Positions 8,749 to 17,205 of a stretch of 27,047 bases of DNA are shown piece by piece; the first letter of the stretch is position 1, and each line of letters begins with the position of its first letter. The notes beneath the pieces are model-generated. The model saw nothing but the letters and a program-made list of their open reading frames with translations, was not told where the DNA came from and searched no databases. The DNA comes from an uncultured Cryomorphaceae bacterium (GTDB taxonomy: Bacteria > Bacteroidota > Bacteroidia > Flavobacteriales > Schleiferiaceae): contig CAJWXO010000003.1 in the NCBI GenBank assembly GCA_913049755.1, positions 1 through 27,047 of the forward strand, given 5' to 3'. Made by a program: the position numbers and the translations under genes.

Positions 8749-10356
8749 TTGAAATCAATTACTGAGTTCTTCGAGCGGTCACAAGGGACTATTAAGGATG
8801 ACATTTTATCGGGCATAACAGTTGCTTTAGCCTTAGTACCTGAGGCAGTAGCTTTTGCTTTTGTAGCAGGGATACCCCCAGTAGTAGGTCTTTACGGGGC
8901 CTTTATAATGGGCATTATTACTTCGGTATTTGGAGGCCGTCCGGGTATGATTTCGGGAGCAACTGGGGCATTGGCCGTAGTCATGGTACACCTGATTAGT
9001 GAGGGGAATGCCTTGACATCTGGTGGAGAATTAATGGGACTGCAATACCTATTTGCAACTTTGATCTTGACAGGGATTTTTCAGGCTCTTGCTGGCTTTT
9101 TAAAGATGGGAAAATTTGTTCGAATGATACCTAGTTCAGTAATGATGGGGTTTGTGAATGGCTTAGCAATTGTAATATTTATATCCCAGCTGGGGATGTT
9201 TAAAACTCAGGGAGAATGGCTCTACGGATCCTCTCTTTATATTATGCTTGGACTGGTGAGTCTAACAATGTTAATCATGTTTTTTTTACCCAAATTAACT
9301 AAGAATATACCAGGAGCATTAACGGCTATTGTGCTGGTTTCATCAATAGTGATTCTTGGAGATATAGACACTTCTACAGTAAAGTCATTTATTAATGAAG
9401 GCGGTGGTGAAGGAATTAAAGCGGGCCTGCCAAGTTTTAATATTCCTCTTATCTCATTTAGTTGGGAGACATTGCAATTTATAGTTCCTTATGCTTTAAT
9501 TCTTGCAGCAATAGGTTTAATCGAGTCATTAATGACATTGAATCTTATTGATGAATTAACAGAGACCCACGGTAGCGGAAATCGAGAATGTATTGCTCAG
9601 GGAGGCGCTAATATATTAAATGGATTTTTTGGTGGTATGGGAGGATGCGCAATGATCGGTCAATCTATAATCAATATCAAATCTGGAGGTCGAGGAAGAC
9701 TTTCTGGGATTGTTGCAGCTCTATCATTGCTATGTTTTATCCTATTTGCTTCTGCCTATATTGAAATGATTCCAATCGCAGCATTGGTTGGAGTTATGTT
9801 TATGGTTGTTATTGGAACATTTGCTTGGAATTCTCTAAAGATTTGGAACAAGGTTCCATTAACAGATGTTTTTGTAATTATCATAGTAACAACGATGACT
9901 GTATTTTTTGATTTAGCTATTGCTGTAATAACAGGAGTAGTTATTTCAGCTTTAGCTTTTTCATGGCAAAATGCATTGAAAATTAGAGCAAGGAAACATA
10001 TTGACAAGCATGGGATTAAGCATTATGAGATTTTTGGCCCACTTTTTTTTGGATCGATAAATTTATTTAATTCTAAGTTTGATGTAAAAGATGATCCAAA
10101 CGAAGTCGTTGTAGATTTCGCTGAATCTAAAGTTGTAGATCAATCTGCTATTGAAGCTTTAAATAAATTGGCGGAAAGGTACCTTAATAATGGTAAGTCA
10201 ATCCATTTGCGTCACCTATCTCCTGATTGTGTAAAACTGATAAAAAAGGCCGAAAAAATATGTGACGTGAATGTTCTAGAGGATCCCAATTATTTTGTTT
10301 CCATAGACAATTACAGACGTGCTATGACTAAAATACATGCAGAAAGGAATATTTAA
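8749..10356 (+). CDS. SulP family anion transporter with STAS domain (probable bicarbonate or sulfate uptake)
   Basis: The protein has 535 residues: a SulP transmembrane core (about residues 20-405) with the family stretches LSGITVALALVPEAVAFAF, GLYGAFIMGIITSVFGGRPG and MISGATGALAVV, then a cytoplasmic STAS domain (about 425-520, EIFGPLFFGSINLF and VVDFAESKVVDQSAIEAL). SulP proteins move sulfate, bicarbonate or other anions, often with Na+ or H+. The beta carbonic anhydrase gene directly downstream favours bicarbonate as substrate (BicA-like); that is inference from context. The start is probably TTG 8749: an in-frame stop (TAA) lies at 8740-8742, no ATG occurs before the first membrane helix, and (M)KSITEFFERSQGTIKDD is a normal SulP N-terminus. 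A start at a rare codon may keep translation low. Confidence 0.93.
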   Translation: MKSITEFFERSQGTIKDDILSGITVALALVPEAVAFAFVAGIPPVVGLYGAFIMGIITSVFGGRPGMISGATGALAVVMVHLISEGNALTSGGELMGLQYLFATLILTGIFQALAGFLKMGKFVRMIPSSVMMGFVNGLAIVIFISQLGMFKTQGEWLYGSSLYIMLGLVSLTMLIMFFLPKLTKNIPGALTAIVLVSSIVILGDIDTSTVKSFINEGGGEGIKAGLPSFNIPLISFSWETLQFIVPYALILAAIGLIESLMTLNLIDELTETHGSGNRECIAQGGANILNGFFGGMGGCAMIGQSIINIKSGGRGRLSGIVAALSLLCFILFASAYIEMIPIAALVGVMFMVVIGTFAWNSLKIWNKVPLTDVFVIIIVTTMTVFFDLAIAVITGVVISALAFSWQNALKIRARKHIDKHGIKHYEIFGPLFFGSINLFNSKFDVKDDPNEVVVDFAESKVVDQSAIEALNKLAERYLNNGKSIHLRHLSPDCVKLIKKAEKICDVNVLEDPNYFVSIDNYRRAMTKIHAERNI

Positions 10357-10366
10357 CATTAGTAAA

Positions 10367-10374
10367 TATATTTG
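10367..10374 (+). promoter_or_regulatory. Candidate -7 element (TATATTTG) for the carbonic anhydrase gene
   Basis: An exact TAnnTTTG match in the 72-nt gap between the SulP and carbonic anhydrase genes, 54 nt before the start codon. It suggests the anhydrase can be transcribed independently of the transporter. No clear -33 box was seen. Confidence 0.4.
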
Positions 10375-10428
10375 GCCTTATTTTTGAAAATAATCTCTTA
10401 AAATGACGTTTAGTAAAAATTTATTATC

Positions 10429-11058
10429 ATGAAGGCTCAAACTAAAGAATCTCAGAGTACAATGACTCCTCAAATGTCAATTGAAATTTTAAAAGAGGGG
10501 AATTTAAGGTTTCAAAAAAATATAAAGGCTGATCGAAATTTAATTAAACAGGTTGCCGACACTAGCACTGGGCAGTTTCCCTTTGCCACAATATTAAGTT
10601 GTATTGACTCTAGGGTTTCTCCAGAATTGATATTTGATCAAGGTATCGGTGATATCTTCAGTGCTCGAATAGCGGGAAATTTCGTGAATGATGATATTTT
10701 GGGAAGCATGGAGTTTGCATGCAAACTTGCGGGAACGAAATTAATTCTTGTTTTAGGGCATACAGCATGTGGTGCTATAAAGGGCGCATGTGATGACGCG
10801 AAACTAGGTAAACTCACAGGAATGTTGGAGAAAATAAAGCCAGCTGTGCGAGCTGTTAAAACTCCAGAAGAGAATAGTTCGAGAAATTCTTCTAACATTG
10901 ACTTTGTTAACAATGTTGCTAAAGAAAATGTGCTTTTAACTATTGATACAATTCTCCGAGAGAGTGATGTTTTAAGGGAAATGCATGATTCAAAAGAATT
11001 AAAAATAGTTGGCGGAATGTATGACATTCAAGAGGGCGAAGTAGATTTTTTCGAATAA
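10429..11058 (+). CDS. Beta-class carbonic anhydrase
   Basis: This 209-residue zinc enzyme interconverts CO2 and bicarbonate in the cytoplasm. The beta-class active site is complete: C58 with D60 and R62 in LSCIDSRVSPELIFD, and H111 with C114 in LGHTACGAIKGA, giving the Cys2-His zinc site and the Asp-Arg dyad. The start ATG 10429 gives MKAQTKESQSTMTP, a cytoplasmic N-terminus without signal peptide. It follows the SulP gene by 72 nt, and the DUF2490 gene follows after 13 nt, so the three may form one module. Pairing of SulP transporters with carbonic anhydrases (adjacent or fused) is a known arrangement; the anhydrase would equilibrate imported bicarbonate with CO2 for carboxylases or pH control. 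Confidence 0.96.
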   Translation: MKAQTKESQSTMTPQMSIEILKEGNLRFQKNIKADRNLIKQVADTSTGQFPFATILSCIDSRVSPELIFDQGIGDIFSARIAGNFVNDDILGSMEFACKLAGTKLILVLGHTACGAIKGACDDAKLGKLTGMLEKIKPAVRAVKTPEENSSRNSSNIDFVNNVAKENVLLTIDTILRESDVLREMHDSKELKIVGGMYDIQEGEVDFFE

Positions 11059-11071
11059 AGTAAATAATTTG

Positions 11072-11740
11072 ATGAAATATTTTGCAAAAAAATCCTCTTT
11101 AGGATTATTGATCTGTGTTTTGGCAATTCCGAATTTACTTAAGGCTCAACAAAGCGATCTGGGTAATTGGTTGATATATATTGGGAGTAAAAAAATAAAT
11201 CAAAATTGGAATTGGCATCATGAAATTCAGCATCGAAATTATAATACTTTCGGAGACTTAGAACAGCTTTTGCTAAGGACCGGATTGGGCTATACTTTTA
11301 GTAATAAAAATCAAAATTTACTCTTGGGTTATGGTTACATTTTATCTGAGAATTATAATGATTTAGATCAGACGACGACGGTAAATGAGCACCGAATATT
11401 TCAACAATTTATTTCAAAACAAAGAATTAACTATCTCAAATTAGGTCATAGATTTCGCCTAGAGCAAAGATTTATAGAGTCAGAATTTAAAATGCGCTTT
11501 CGCTATTTTTTAAATGCAAGACTTCCATTGAAAATAGGCAGAGAAAATAAATTTTATTTATCAGGTTATAATGAGGTTTTTCTCAGCTTAGAAGAGGAAT
11601 TTTTTGATAGAAATCGACTTTATGGAGGCGTCGGATATAAATTATCAGAAGGGATTAACCTTGAGTTGGGTTATATGAATCAATTTTTTGGTTCTTCCAG
11701 TCGTGATCAGTTAAATCTGATTATGTTTTTGAATCTATAA
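11072..11740 (+). CDS. DUF2490 family outer-membrane protein
   Basis: The gene encodes 222 residues from ATG 11072; a TTG immediately before it (11069) adds only one residue and is ignored. The N-terminus is a signal peptide (KKSSLGLLICVLAIPNLLKAQ, cleavage probably after KA). The mature part consists of alternating short strands with many aromatic residues (IYIGSKKINQNWNWHHEIQ, RFRYFLNARLPLK, LYGGVGYKLSEGINLELGY) and ends in hydrophobic MFLNL, as expected for a small outer-membrane beta-barrel. The opening QQSDLGNWLIYIGS and the HHEIQHRNY region are typical of DUF2490, whose function is unknown. It starts 13 nt after the carbonic anhydrase stop, so it is probably cotranscribed; a role as an outer-membrane pore or accessory for the same anion module is only a guess. 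Confidence 0.82.
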   Translation: MKYFAKKSSLGLLICVLAIPNLLKAQQSDLGNWLIYIGSKKINQNWNWHHEIQHRNYNTFGDLEQLLLRTGLGYTFSNKNQNLLLGYGYILSENYNDLDQTTTVNEHRIFQQFISKQRINYLKLGHRFRLEQRFIESEFKMRFRYFLNARLPLKIGRENKFYLSGYNEVFLSLEEEFFDRNRLYGGVGYKLSEGINLELGYMNQFFGSSSRDQLNLIMFLNL

Positions 11741-11754
11741 ATCTATTTTTATAG
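11735..11754. terminator. Weak inverted repeat across the convergent 3' ends of DUF2490 and hppD genes
   Basis: CTATAAA (11735-11741) and TTTATAG (11748-11754) form a perfect 7-bp stem with a 6-nt loop. The stem covers both stop codons, of the plus-strand DUF2490 gene and the minus-strand hppD gene. It is AT-rich, so as a hairpin it would be weak; its placement exactly between convergent genes is the reason to suggest a bidirectional terminator. Confidence 0.25.
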
Positions 11755-12888
11755 CGTTCCTCGACTTTCTTGTTCTCGTTCAATTGCTTCAAACAATGCT
11801 TTGAAATTTCCTTTTCCAAAGGATTTGGCTCCTTTTCTTTGGATTATTTCAAAAAATACAGTCGGTCTATCCATTAATGGCTTTGTGAATATTTGCAATA
11901 AATACCCTTCCTCGTCCCTATCAATTAAAATTCCTAGATCCCGTAAAGGATTGATATCTTCATCAATTTCTCCGACTCTATCCATGACATCATTATAATA
12001 TGATTTAGGCACTTGAAGGAAATCAACACCTCGGTTACGTAATTCGCTTACCGTATGAATTATGTCGTTAGTTGCTAATGCTAAGTGTTGAACTCCAGGG
12101 CCATTATAGAAGTCTATATATTCCTCAATCTGTGATTTTTTTCGACCCTCTGCTGGTTCGTTAATCGGGAATTTTATTCTGCCATTTCCATTGGTCATTA
12201 CCTTTGACATTAACGCAGTATATTCTGTTGAAATATCTTTGTCGTCAAAGGACACGAGTTGCGCAAAGCCCATAACATTTTTGTAATAGCTCACCCAAGT
12301 ATTCATCTCATTCCATCCAACATTCCCAACCATATGATCTATGAATTTTAGTCCTGTATTCTTAGGGTTATAATCTGATGAATTTTTGATGAATCCAGGT
12401 AAAAATAAACCAGTATAATTAGATCTTTCAACAAAAATATGTACTGTATCTCCGTATGTTTTTATACCTGAGAGAGTAACATGACCTTCTTTATCTTTTA
12501 ATTTATAAGGGGCAAAAGCAGATTTAGCTCCACGTCTTGTAGTCTCTTTCCAACTCTCTGTTGCATCATCAACCCAGATCGCCATGTTTTTCACACCATC
12601 ACCATGTTTAACAAGATGGTCATTTATTTCATTTTTAGTGATTAGTGACGAGGTCAAAACCAAAATAATTTTATCTTGCTTTAAAACATATGAAGTCCTG
12701 TCTTTTAATCCTGTTTCTAGGCCTGCATATGCATAATCTTGAAACCCGAATGCTGTTTTAAAATAGTGTGCAGACTGTTTGGCATTCCCTACATAAAATT
12801 CAATATAATCGGTCCCATTTAAAGGGAGATAATCCTCAGCTTCAATATTTTCAATTGGTAGCTTTAAAGAAGTGTTATCGTAATTCAT
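11749..12888 (-). CDS. hppD: 4-hydroxyphenylpyruvate dioxygenase
   Basis: This Fe(II) enzyme converts 4-hydroxyphenylpyruvate plus O2 to homogentisate and CO2, the second step of tyrosine breakdown. The protein has 379 residues and two vicinal-oxygen-chelate domains. The iron ligands are visible: H185 in FIDHMVGNV, H268 in GPGVQHLALATND and E347 in TVFFEIIQRKG. The C-terminus with FGKGNFKALFEAIEREQ is the conserved lid helix. It lies 44 nt downstream of hmgA, which encodes the next enzyme of the pathway, in an apparent trhO-hmgA-hppD unit. Fumarylacetoacetase and maleylacetoacetate isomerase genes are not in the window, so the pathway is finished elsewhere. Confidence 0.96.
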   Translation of the reverse strand: MNYDNTSLKLPIENIEAEDYLPLNGTDYIEFYVGNAKQSAHYFKTAFGFQDYAYAGLETGLKDRTSYVLKQDKIILVLTSSLITKNEINDHLVKHGDGVKNMAIWVDDATESWKETTRRGAKSAFAPYKLKDKEGHVTLSGIKTYGDTVHIFVERSNYTGLFLPGFIKNSSDYNPKNTGLKFIDHMVGNVGWNEMNTWVSYYKNVMGFAQLVSFDDKDISTEYTALMSKVMTNGNGRIKFPINEPAEGRKKSQIEEYIDFYNGPGVQHLALATNDIIHTVSELRNRGVDFLQVPKSYYNDVMDRVGEIDEDINPLRDLGILIDRDEEGYLLQIFTKPLMDRPTVFFEIIQRKGAKSFGKGNFKALFEAIEREQESRGTL

Positions 12889-12932
12889 ATGTTTTCTGCG
12901 TTGATTATATGTTATGCTAAATATTTATGCTT

Positions 12933-14087
12933 TTAATCAAGCCAAGATTTCCAATATTCTTTTAGTTCAATATCTAATGCTGCCTGGGTGACTTTTAAGG
13001 GTCTAAAGGTATCAACCATAACGGCTAGTTCAGAGGTTTCTTTTTGGCCAATAGATCTTTCATAAGCCCCAGGGTGAGGGCCATGAGGAATGCCTCCGGG
13101 ATGCAGACTTATATAGCCATTCTCCACATGATTCCTGCTCATAAAATCTCCATCAACATAGTATAAAACCTCATCTGAATCTATATTACTGTGATTATAT
13201 GGCGCAGGAATAGATTTTGGATGGTAGTCATAGATTCTTGGTGCAAAAGTGCAGATTACAAAATTATTAGCTTCAAACGTTTGATGAACCGGCGGGGGCT
13301 GATGAATTCGACCCGTTATTGGTTCAAAATTTAAAGCAGAGAATATATATGGATAGCAATAGCCATCCCATCCAACAACATCAAAAGGGTGGCTTGAATA
13401 GCTTATATCATGCAGAAGGCCTTCTTTTTTTATTTTGATAAGAAATTCACCCCTTTCATCATATGTTTCTAAGTTTTTCGGCAATTTCAAATCGCGTTCA
13501 CAGAAAGGGGAATTCTCCAAAAGTTGACCGAACTCATTTCTATATCTTTTTGGAGTGACTATAGGCGACTTGCTTTCAATTATAAATAATTTGTTGTCAT
13601 CATCATCAAATTCAATTTGATATATCGTGCCACGAGGAATAATAATATAATCTGCATATTCAAATTTTAGTTCCCCAAACATTGTTTTCAGGTATCCGGT
13701 TCCTTTATGAATGAAAATAACCTCATCACAATCGGAGTTTTTATAAAAATAATTGGCTTTTCCTTTTTTAGGTGAGGCGAGATCTATTTGCACATCATCA
13801 TTAAAAAGCACAGATGTTCTTGCATCGATAAAGTCGTTTTTAGGTTTAATGTTAAACCCTTTAAGCATCCTACTGACAATATTATTAGTTACCGCAGCCT
13901 TTGGCTTTATATCAATGGTCTCTCCTATTCTTGAAACCATTGTTGGTCGATGGCAGTGATAGAGAAGAGAGCTTACACCATGAAATCCTTCTGTCCCAAA
14001 TAGTTGCTCGTAATAAAGTTCTCCAGTTGGTTTTTCATGAATAGTATGTCTTTTCGAGGGGATGGAACCAATTTTATGATATAACAT
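12933..14087 (-). CDS. hmgA: Homogentisate 1,2-dioxygenase
   Basis: HmgA opens the ring of homogentisate with O2 to give maleylacetoacetate. The 384-residue protein is the shorter bacterial form. Iron ligands by comparison with the human enzyme are H299 (PYNHSN), E306 (SDEVLYY) and H335 (IPHGPHPG). Other hallmarks are GFHGVSSLLYHCHRPT near the N-terminus, the cupin-like RGTIYQIEF strand, and the C-terminal MVDTFRPLKVTQAALDIE. ATG 14087 gives MLYHKIGSIPSKRH, a normal start. It begins only 5 nt after the stop of the upstream trhO gene and is followed by hppD, so the three are probably one transcript. Confidence 0.96.
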   Translation of the reverse strand: MLYHKIGSIPSKRHTIHEKPTGELYYEQLFGTEGFHGVSSLLYHCHRPTMVSRIGETIDIKPKAAVTNNIVSRMLKGFNIKPKNDFIDARTSVLFNDDVQIDLASPKKGKANYFYKNSDCDEVIFIHKGTGYLKTMFGELKFEYADYIIIPRGTIYQIEFDDDDNKLFIIESKSPIVTPKRYRNEFGQLLENSPFCERDLKLPKNLETYDERGEFLIKIKKEGLLHDISYSSHPFDVVGWDGYCYPYIFSALNFEPITGRIHQPPPVHQTFEANNFVICTFAPRIYDYHPKSIPAPYNHSNIDSDEVLYYVDGDFMSRNHVENGYISLHPGGIPHGPHPGAYERSIGQKETSELAVMVDTFRPLKVTQAALDIELKEYWKSWLD

Positions 14088-14092
14088 ATAGA

Positions 14093-15136
14093 CTATTTTT
14101 TTAATGAATGTGATCGATAGAATCTCTTATCTCGTTTTTCTGCACCTCTCTTGCGACGAATTAATGCCTGCTCTTCCTCAGGTAAATTAATAATTTTTTG
14201 GCACTCGTCAGAGCAGGTAATTTCTGTTTTCTCTTGACATTTCTTACATTGAATAAATAGTAAGTTACAAGACTTATTCGTACAATTCACATGGGTGTCA
14301 GTTGGCTCACCACATTGGTGACAGTTTGAGATCACATCTTTGGAAATAGCTTCACCAAGTCGCTCATCAAAGACAAAATTTTTCCCCTTAAATTTATTTT
14401 CAAGCCCTTCTGTATTTACTTGCCTGGCATAATCAATAATTCCACCATGAAGTTGATTGACATCTTGAAAACCGTGATGCTTTAAAAAAGCAGATGTTTT
14501 TTCACACCTTATCCCACCTGTACAATAAAGAAGTACAGGATTGCTTTCTTGTCCTTTTAATATGTTCAATACTTCAGGTAATTCCTCTCTAAATGTTTCG
14601 GATTTAGGGAGAATTGAGCCTGAGAAGTGGCCTATTTCACTTTCATAATAATTACGCATATCAACAACAATACTATTATCGCTTTCCATAAGATTATTCC
14701 ATGATTTAGCATCCAAATGTTTCCCGACATTGGTGACATCATAATCGTTCATAGTTAAACCATCTGCTACTATTTGCTTGCGCACTTTAATGCTCAGTTT
14801 GAAAAATGATTTTCCATCATCTTCAATGGCAATTTTGAATGGAATGTTTTCAAATCCCTCCCAACCCTCGATCTGATTTATAAACTCCTGCCAATTATGC
14901 TTAGGAATACTCATTTGAGCATTTATTCCTTCATGAGCGATATAAATGCGTCCAAAGCAATTTAATGCCATCCATTTTTCATATAAAGTATCACGAAACT
15001 CCAGAGGGTTTTTAATTTTTATATATCTGTAGAATGATAAAGTCTTTCGCGAGAAAGACTCCTCATCAAGTTGTCGAATTAAAGTACCACGATCCAATTT
15101 ATTGTGAAGGATCACTTTTGATGTTTTCATTGGCAT
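14093..15136 (-). CDS. trhO: tRNA uridine(34) hydroxylase, rhodanese family (TrhO/YceA, UPF0176)
   Basis: TrhO makes 5-hydroxyuridine at the wobble position of certain tRNAs in an O2-dependent reaction. The 347-residue protein has the family layout: an N-terminal ferredoxin-like domain (HEGINAQMS, about residues 68-76), a rhodanese domain (VVDMRNYYESEIGHF, about 157-171) with the catalytic loop YCTGGIRCEK (C205 and C211), and a C-terminal cysteine-rich part (C272, C275, C285, C290, C297, C300, C308, C312) that could bind zinc. Met1 is at 15136, but Met3 (ATG at 15130) is an equally good start given the promoter. A TACCTTTG element ends 5 nt before the start, implying an almost leaderless mRNA. 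It heads an operon with hmgA and hppD. Confidence 0.92.
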   Translation of the reverse strand: MPMKTSKVILHNKLDRGTLIRQLDEESFSRKTLSFYRYIKIKNPLEFRDTLYEKWMALNCFGRIYIAHEGINAQMSIPKHNWQEFINQIEGWEGFENIPFKIAIEDDGKSFFKLSIKVRKQIVADGLTMNDYDVTNVGKHLDAKSWNNLMESDNSIVVDMRNYYESEIGHFSGSILPKSETFREELPEVLNILKGQESNPVLLYCTGGIRCEKTSAFLKHHGFQDVNQLHGGIIDYARQVNTEGLENKFKGKNFVFDERLGEAISKDVISNCHQCGEPTDTHVNCTNKSCNLLFIQCKKCQEKTEITCSDECQKIINLPEEEQALIRRKRGAEKRDKRFYRSHSLKK

Positions 15137-15141
15137 GATTA

Positions 15142-15149
15142 CAAAGGTA
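15142..15149 (-). promoter_or_regulatory. -7 promoter element (TACCTTTG) of trhO-hmgA-hppD
   Basis: On the minus strand TACCTTTG matches TAnnTTTG exactly and ends 5 nt before the trhO ATG (15136). With the usual distance from this element to the start of transcription, the RNA would begin within about 1-3 nt of the ATG. The 127-nt gap 15137-15263 is shared with the divergent threonine dehydrogenase promoter. Confidence 0.6.
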
Positions 15150-15251
15150 TAAATTCAATTCAGGAAAGGAATTGGTGATACTTGAACATTAGACTTTAAT
15201 CCAGAATCAAATATGGGACATTATGGATATCGATAGATACTATTTCATAGG

Positions 15252-15259
15252 TACATTTG
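15252..15259 (+). promoter_or_regulatory. -7 promoter element (TACATTTG) of the threonine dehydrogenase gene
   Basis: TACATTTG is an exact TAnnTTTG match separated from the ATG at 15264 only by AAAG. Transcription would begin at or 1-2 nt before the start codon, leaving no room for a ribosome binding site. Confidence 0.6.
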
Positions 15260-15263
15260 AAAG

Positions 15264-16184
15264 ATGGAAAAATCTCTTATAATTGGAGCCGCTGGTCAAA
15301 TTGGGACGGAGTTAGTAACTGAACTGCGTTCAAAACGTGGCATTAGTAATGTCATTGCCACTGACCTTAAAGCAGATAATTTATCCTCGCCATTTTATGA
15401 ATTAGATGCAACAAATGAATCTGCTCTGCGCAATCTGGTAATGAATGAGCAGATTACTGAAATTTATCATCTTGCTGCAATGCTAAGCGTAACAGGCGAA
15501 AAATCACCAAAAAAGGCATGGGAATTAAATATGAAAACTTTATTGAATGTACTGGACTTGGCAAAAGAAGGTAAAATTCAACGTGTTTTTTGGCCTAGCT
15601 CAATAGCTGTATTTGGTCCAAGTACACCAAGGGTGAAAACTCCTCAGTCCTCGGTAATGGACCCTAATACGGTGTATGGTATTTCAAAATTAGCAGGAGA
15701 GCTTTGGTGCAAGTATTATTTTGAAAATTATGGAGTAGATGTTCGTAGCATTCGTTATCCAGGTTTGATTTCCTGGAAAACAATGCCTGGTGGAGGAACA
15801 ACCGATTATGCTATTGAAATATTTCATTCCGCTCGTAAAGGAATTGATTTCTGTTCGTTTTTAGGTCCAAATACACGTTTACCAATGATGTATATGGAAG
15901 ACGCAGTACGCGCTACAATTGAAATAATGGAGGCAAAAAACGATTCTATTAATGTTCGAACAAGCTATAATTTATCAGGTGTGGATTTCACCCCGTTAGA
16001 ATTATTTAATGAAATAAAAAAACTATATCCGGAATTTAATATCATATTTAAACCAGACTCAAGACAAAAAATTGCTGATTCTTGGCCTGAAAGTATAGAT
16101 GATAGTGAAGCTAAACTAGACTGGGGGTGGAAGCATGAATTTGATACTGAATCTATTGTTAAACGAATGGTTGACAATATTTAA
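15264..16184 (+). CDS. tdh: L-threonine 3-dehydrogenase, short-chain (SDR/UDP-galactose-epimerase-like) type
   Basis: This NAD-dependent enzyme oxidises L-threonine to 2-amino-3-ketobutyrate, which is then split to glycine and acetyl-CoA. The 306-residue protein starts with the nucleotide-binding GAAGQIG (residues 8-14) and has the SDR catalytic residues Ser (S112/S113 in WPSSIAVFG), Y138 and K142 (YGISKLAGE). RYPGLISWKTMPGGGTTDYA (164-183) is the hallmark that separates these threonine dehydrogenases from sugar epimerases. No kbl (2-amino-3-ketobutyrate ligase) gene lies beside it. It is transcribed alone, divergently from trhO, and ends 14 nt from the convergent SDR gene. Confidence 0.9.
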   Translation: MEKSLIIGAAGQIGTELVTELRSKRGISNVIATDLKADNLSSPFYELDATNESALRNLVMNEQITEIYHLAAMLSVTGEKSPKKAWELNMKTLLNVLDLAKEGKIQRVFWPSSIAVFGPSTPRVKTPQSSVMDPNTVYGISKLAGELWCKYYFENYGVDVRSIRYPGLISWKTMPGGGTTDYAIEIFHSARKGIDFCSFLGPNTRLPMMYMEDAVRATIEIMEAKNDSINVRTSYNLSGVDFTPLELFNEIKKLYPEFNIIFKPDSRQKIADSWPESIDDSEAKLDWGWKHEFDTESIVKRMVDNI

Positions 16185-16198
16185 AGAAATCGCTTCAT

Positions 16199-17200
16199 TT
16201 ATATTGACAATGACTTGAATTGTTGTGCTAAAGTTTTAACAGTTTTTCTCCAGGACCGATAAGTAAACCCAGTAGATATGGATTTTCTTGCATCATATTT
16301 TCTTTTGACGTTACTCGCACGAATTGTATCAGCTGATAGTCTTTGCTCATAAAACGTGAATCTAGAATATACGGCTTCAATAAGGGAGATTGTTTTTAAT
16401 AAAAAATATGGAATTTCCCATTTTGCGGGTTTAGAGTTGATCTCCAAAGCGATGTCTTTAAAAACATCTTTAAAGGATCCATTATGACCATTCAATATAT
16501 ATTTTTCTCCAGATATCCCTTTAGGGATAATGTGCAAGATGAAATCCGCTACATCTTGCGCATCCACCCATCCGGTTTCTCCAGAAGGATAAAATGACAA
16601 TCCTTTTTTTATTTTTTTTGGGATTAGGCTAGTGCCTTTTTCCCAGGCGGGACATCCAATTATAACGCTTGGAGAAACTGTGGAGACAGAAAGCCCTTCT
16701 GCCTCATATTTCCAAGCAATCAATTCTGCAGCCCATTTGCTTTTCCCATACGGGCTTAAGTTTGTTGGCTTGGTTTCACAGCTTTCATCAGTATAATTAT
16801 CATTTGGATTGTAAGAAAATGTTGAAATGCTACTTACATGAACTCCATGGACAATATTATTTCTTAGAGCTTCGGACCAAACATTCTCAGACATTTCAGG
16901 ATTAGTTTTTGCCATGGAATCTGCATCAGAGGAGTTAAAAGAGACAAATGCGGCACAGTGAACAATATACTTTGCTCCTTTGATCACTTCCTCCGTTTCG
17001 AATGCATCCGTCAAATCAGCTTGAACCCATTGTATCGAATTAAATTCATTCATCGCACCTTGGGCTAAATAACTAGCTTTAACAGTTTCTAAAGATTTTG
17101 TATTTCGATAAATTCCTCGAAGAGGCAGGTTCCCATTTCTTGCGGCATTCAGTAATATTTGAGATCCTAATAAGCCAGATGCGCCAGTAACTATTAACAT
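16199..17200 (-). CDS. NAD(P)-dependent epimerase/dehydratase family protein (extended SDR, reductase-like)
   Basis: The 333-residue protein begins with the Rossmann motif VTGASGLLG (residues 4-12) and has the SDR catalytic set: a serine in VSSIST (residues 122-127), Y151 and K155 in YGKSKWAAE. The overall pattern (VHCAAFVSF, PSVIIGCPAW, GWVDAQDVADFI) resembles the dihydroflavonol reductase/3-beta-hydroxysteroid dehydrogenase branch rather than sugar-nucleotide epimerases. The substrate cannot be deduced. The C-terminal third carries aromatic and basic residues (YFLLKTISLIEAVYSRFTFYE) that might contact a membrane. It is divergent from tyrS and convergent with tdh, so it is probably a single-gene unit with its own near-leaderless promoter. 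Confidence 0.85.
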   Translation of the reverse strand: MLIVTGASGLLGSQILLNAARNGNLPLRGIYRNTKSLETVKASYLAQGAMNEFNSIQWVQADLTDAFETEEVIKGAKYIVHCAAFVSFNSSDADSMAKTNPEMSENVWSEALRNNIVHGVHVSSISTFSYNPNDNYTDESCETKPTNLSPYGKSKWAAELIAWKYEAEGLSVSTVSPSVIIGCPAWEKGTSLIPKKIKKGLSFYPSGETGWVDAQDVADFILHIIPKGISGEKYILNGHNGSFKDVFKDIALEINSKPAKWEIPYFLLKTISLIEAVYSRFTFYEQRLSADTIRASNVKRKYDARKSISTGFTYRSWRKTVKTLAQQFKSLSI

Positions 17201-17205
17201 GTGAA

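Noticed and set aside
10638..11027. A 129-codon open frame antisense to the carbonic anhydrase gene
   Set aside because: It overlaps the zinc-binding motifs of a clear carbonic anhydrase and looks like a mirror of its codons, with no recognisable protein features.
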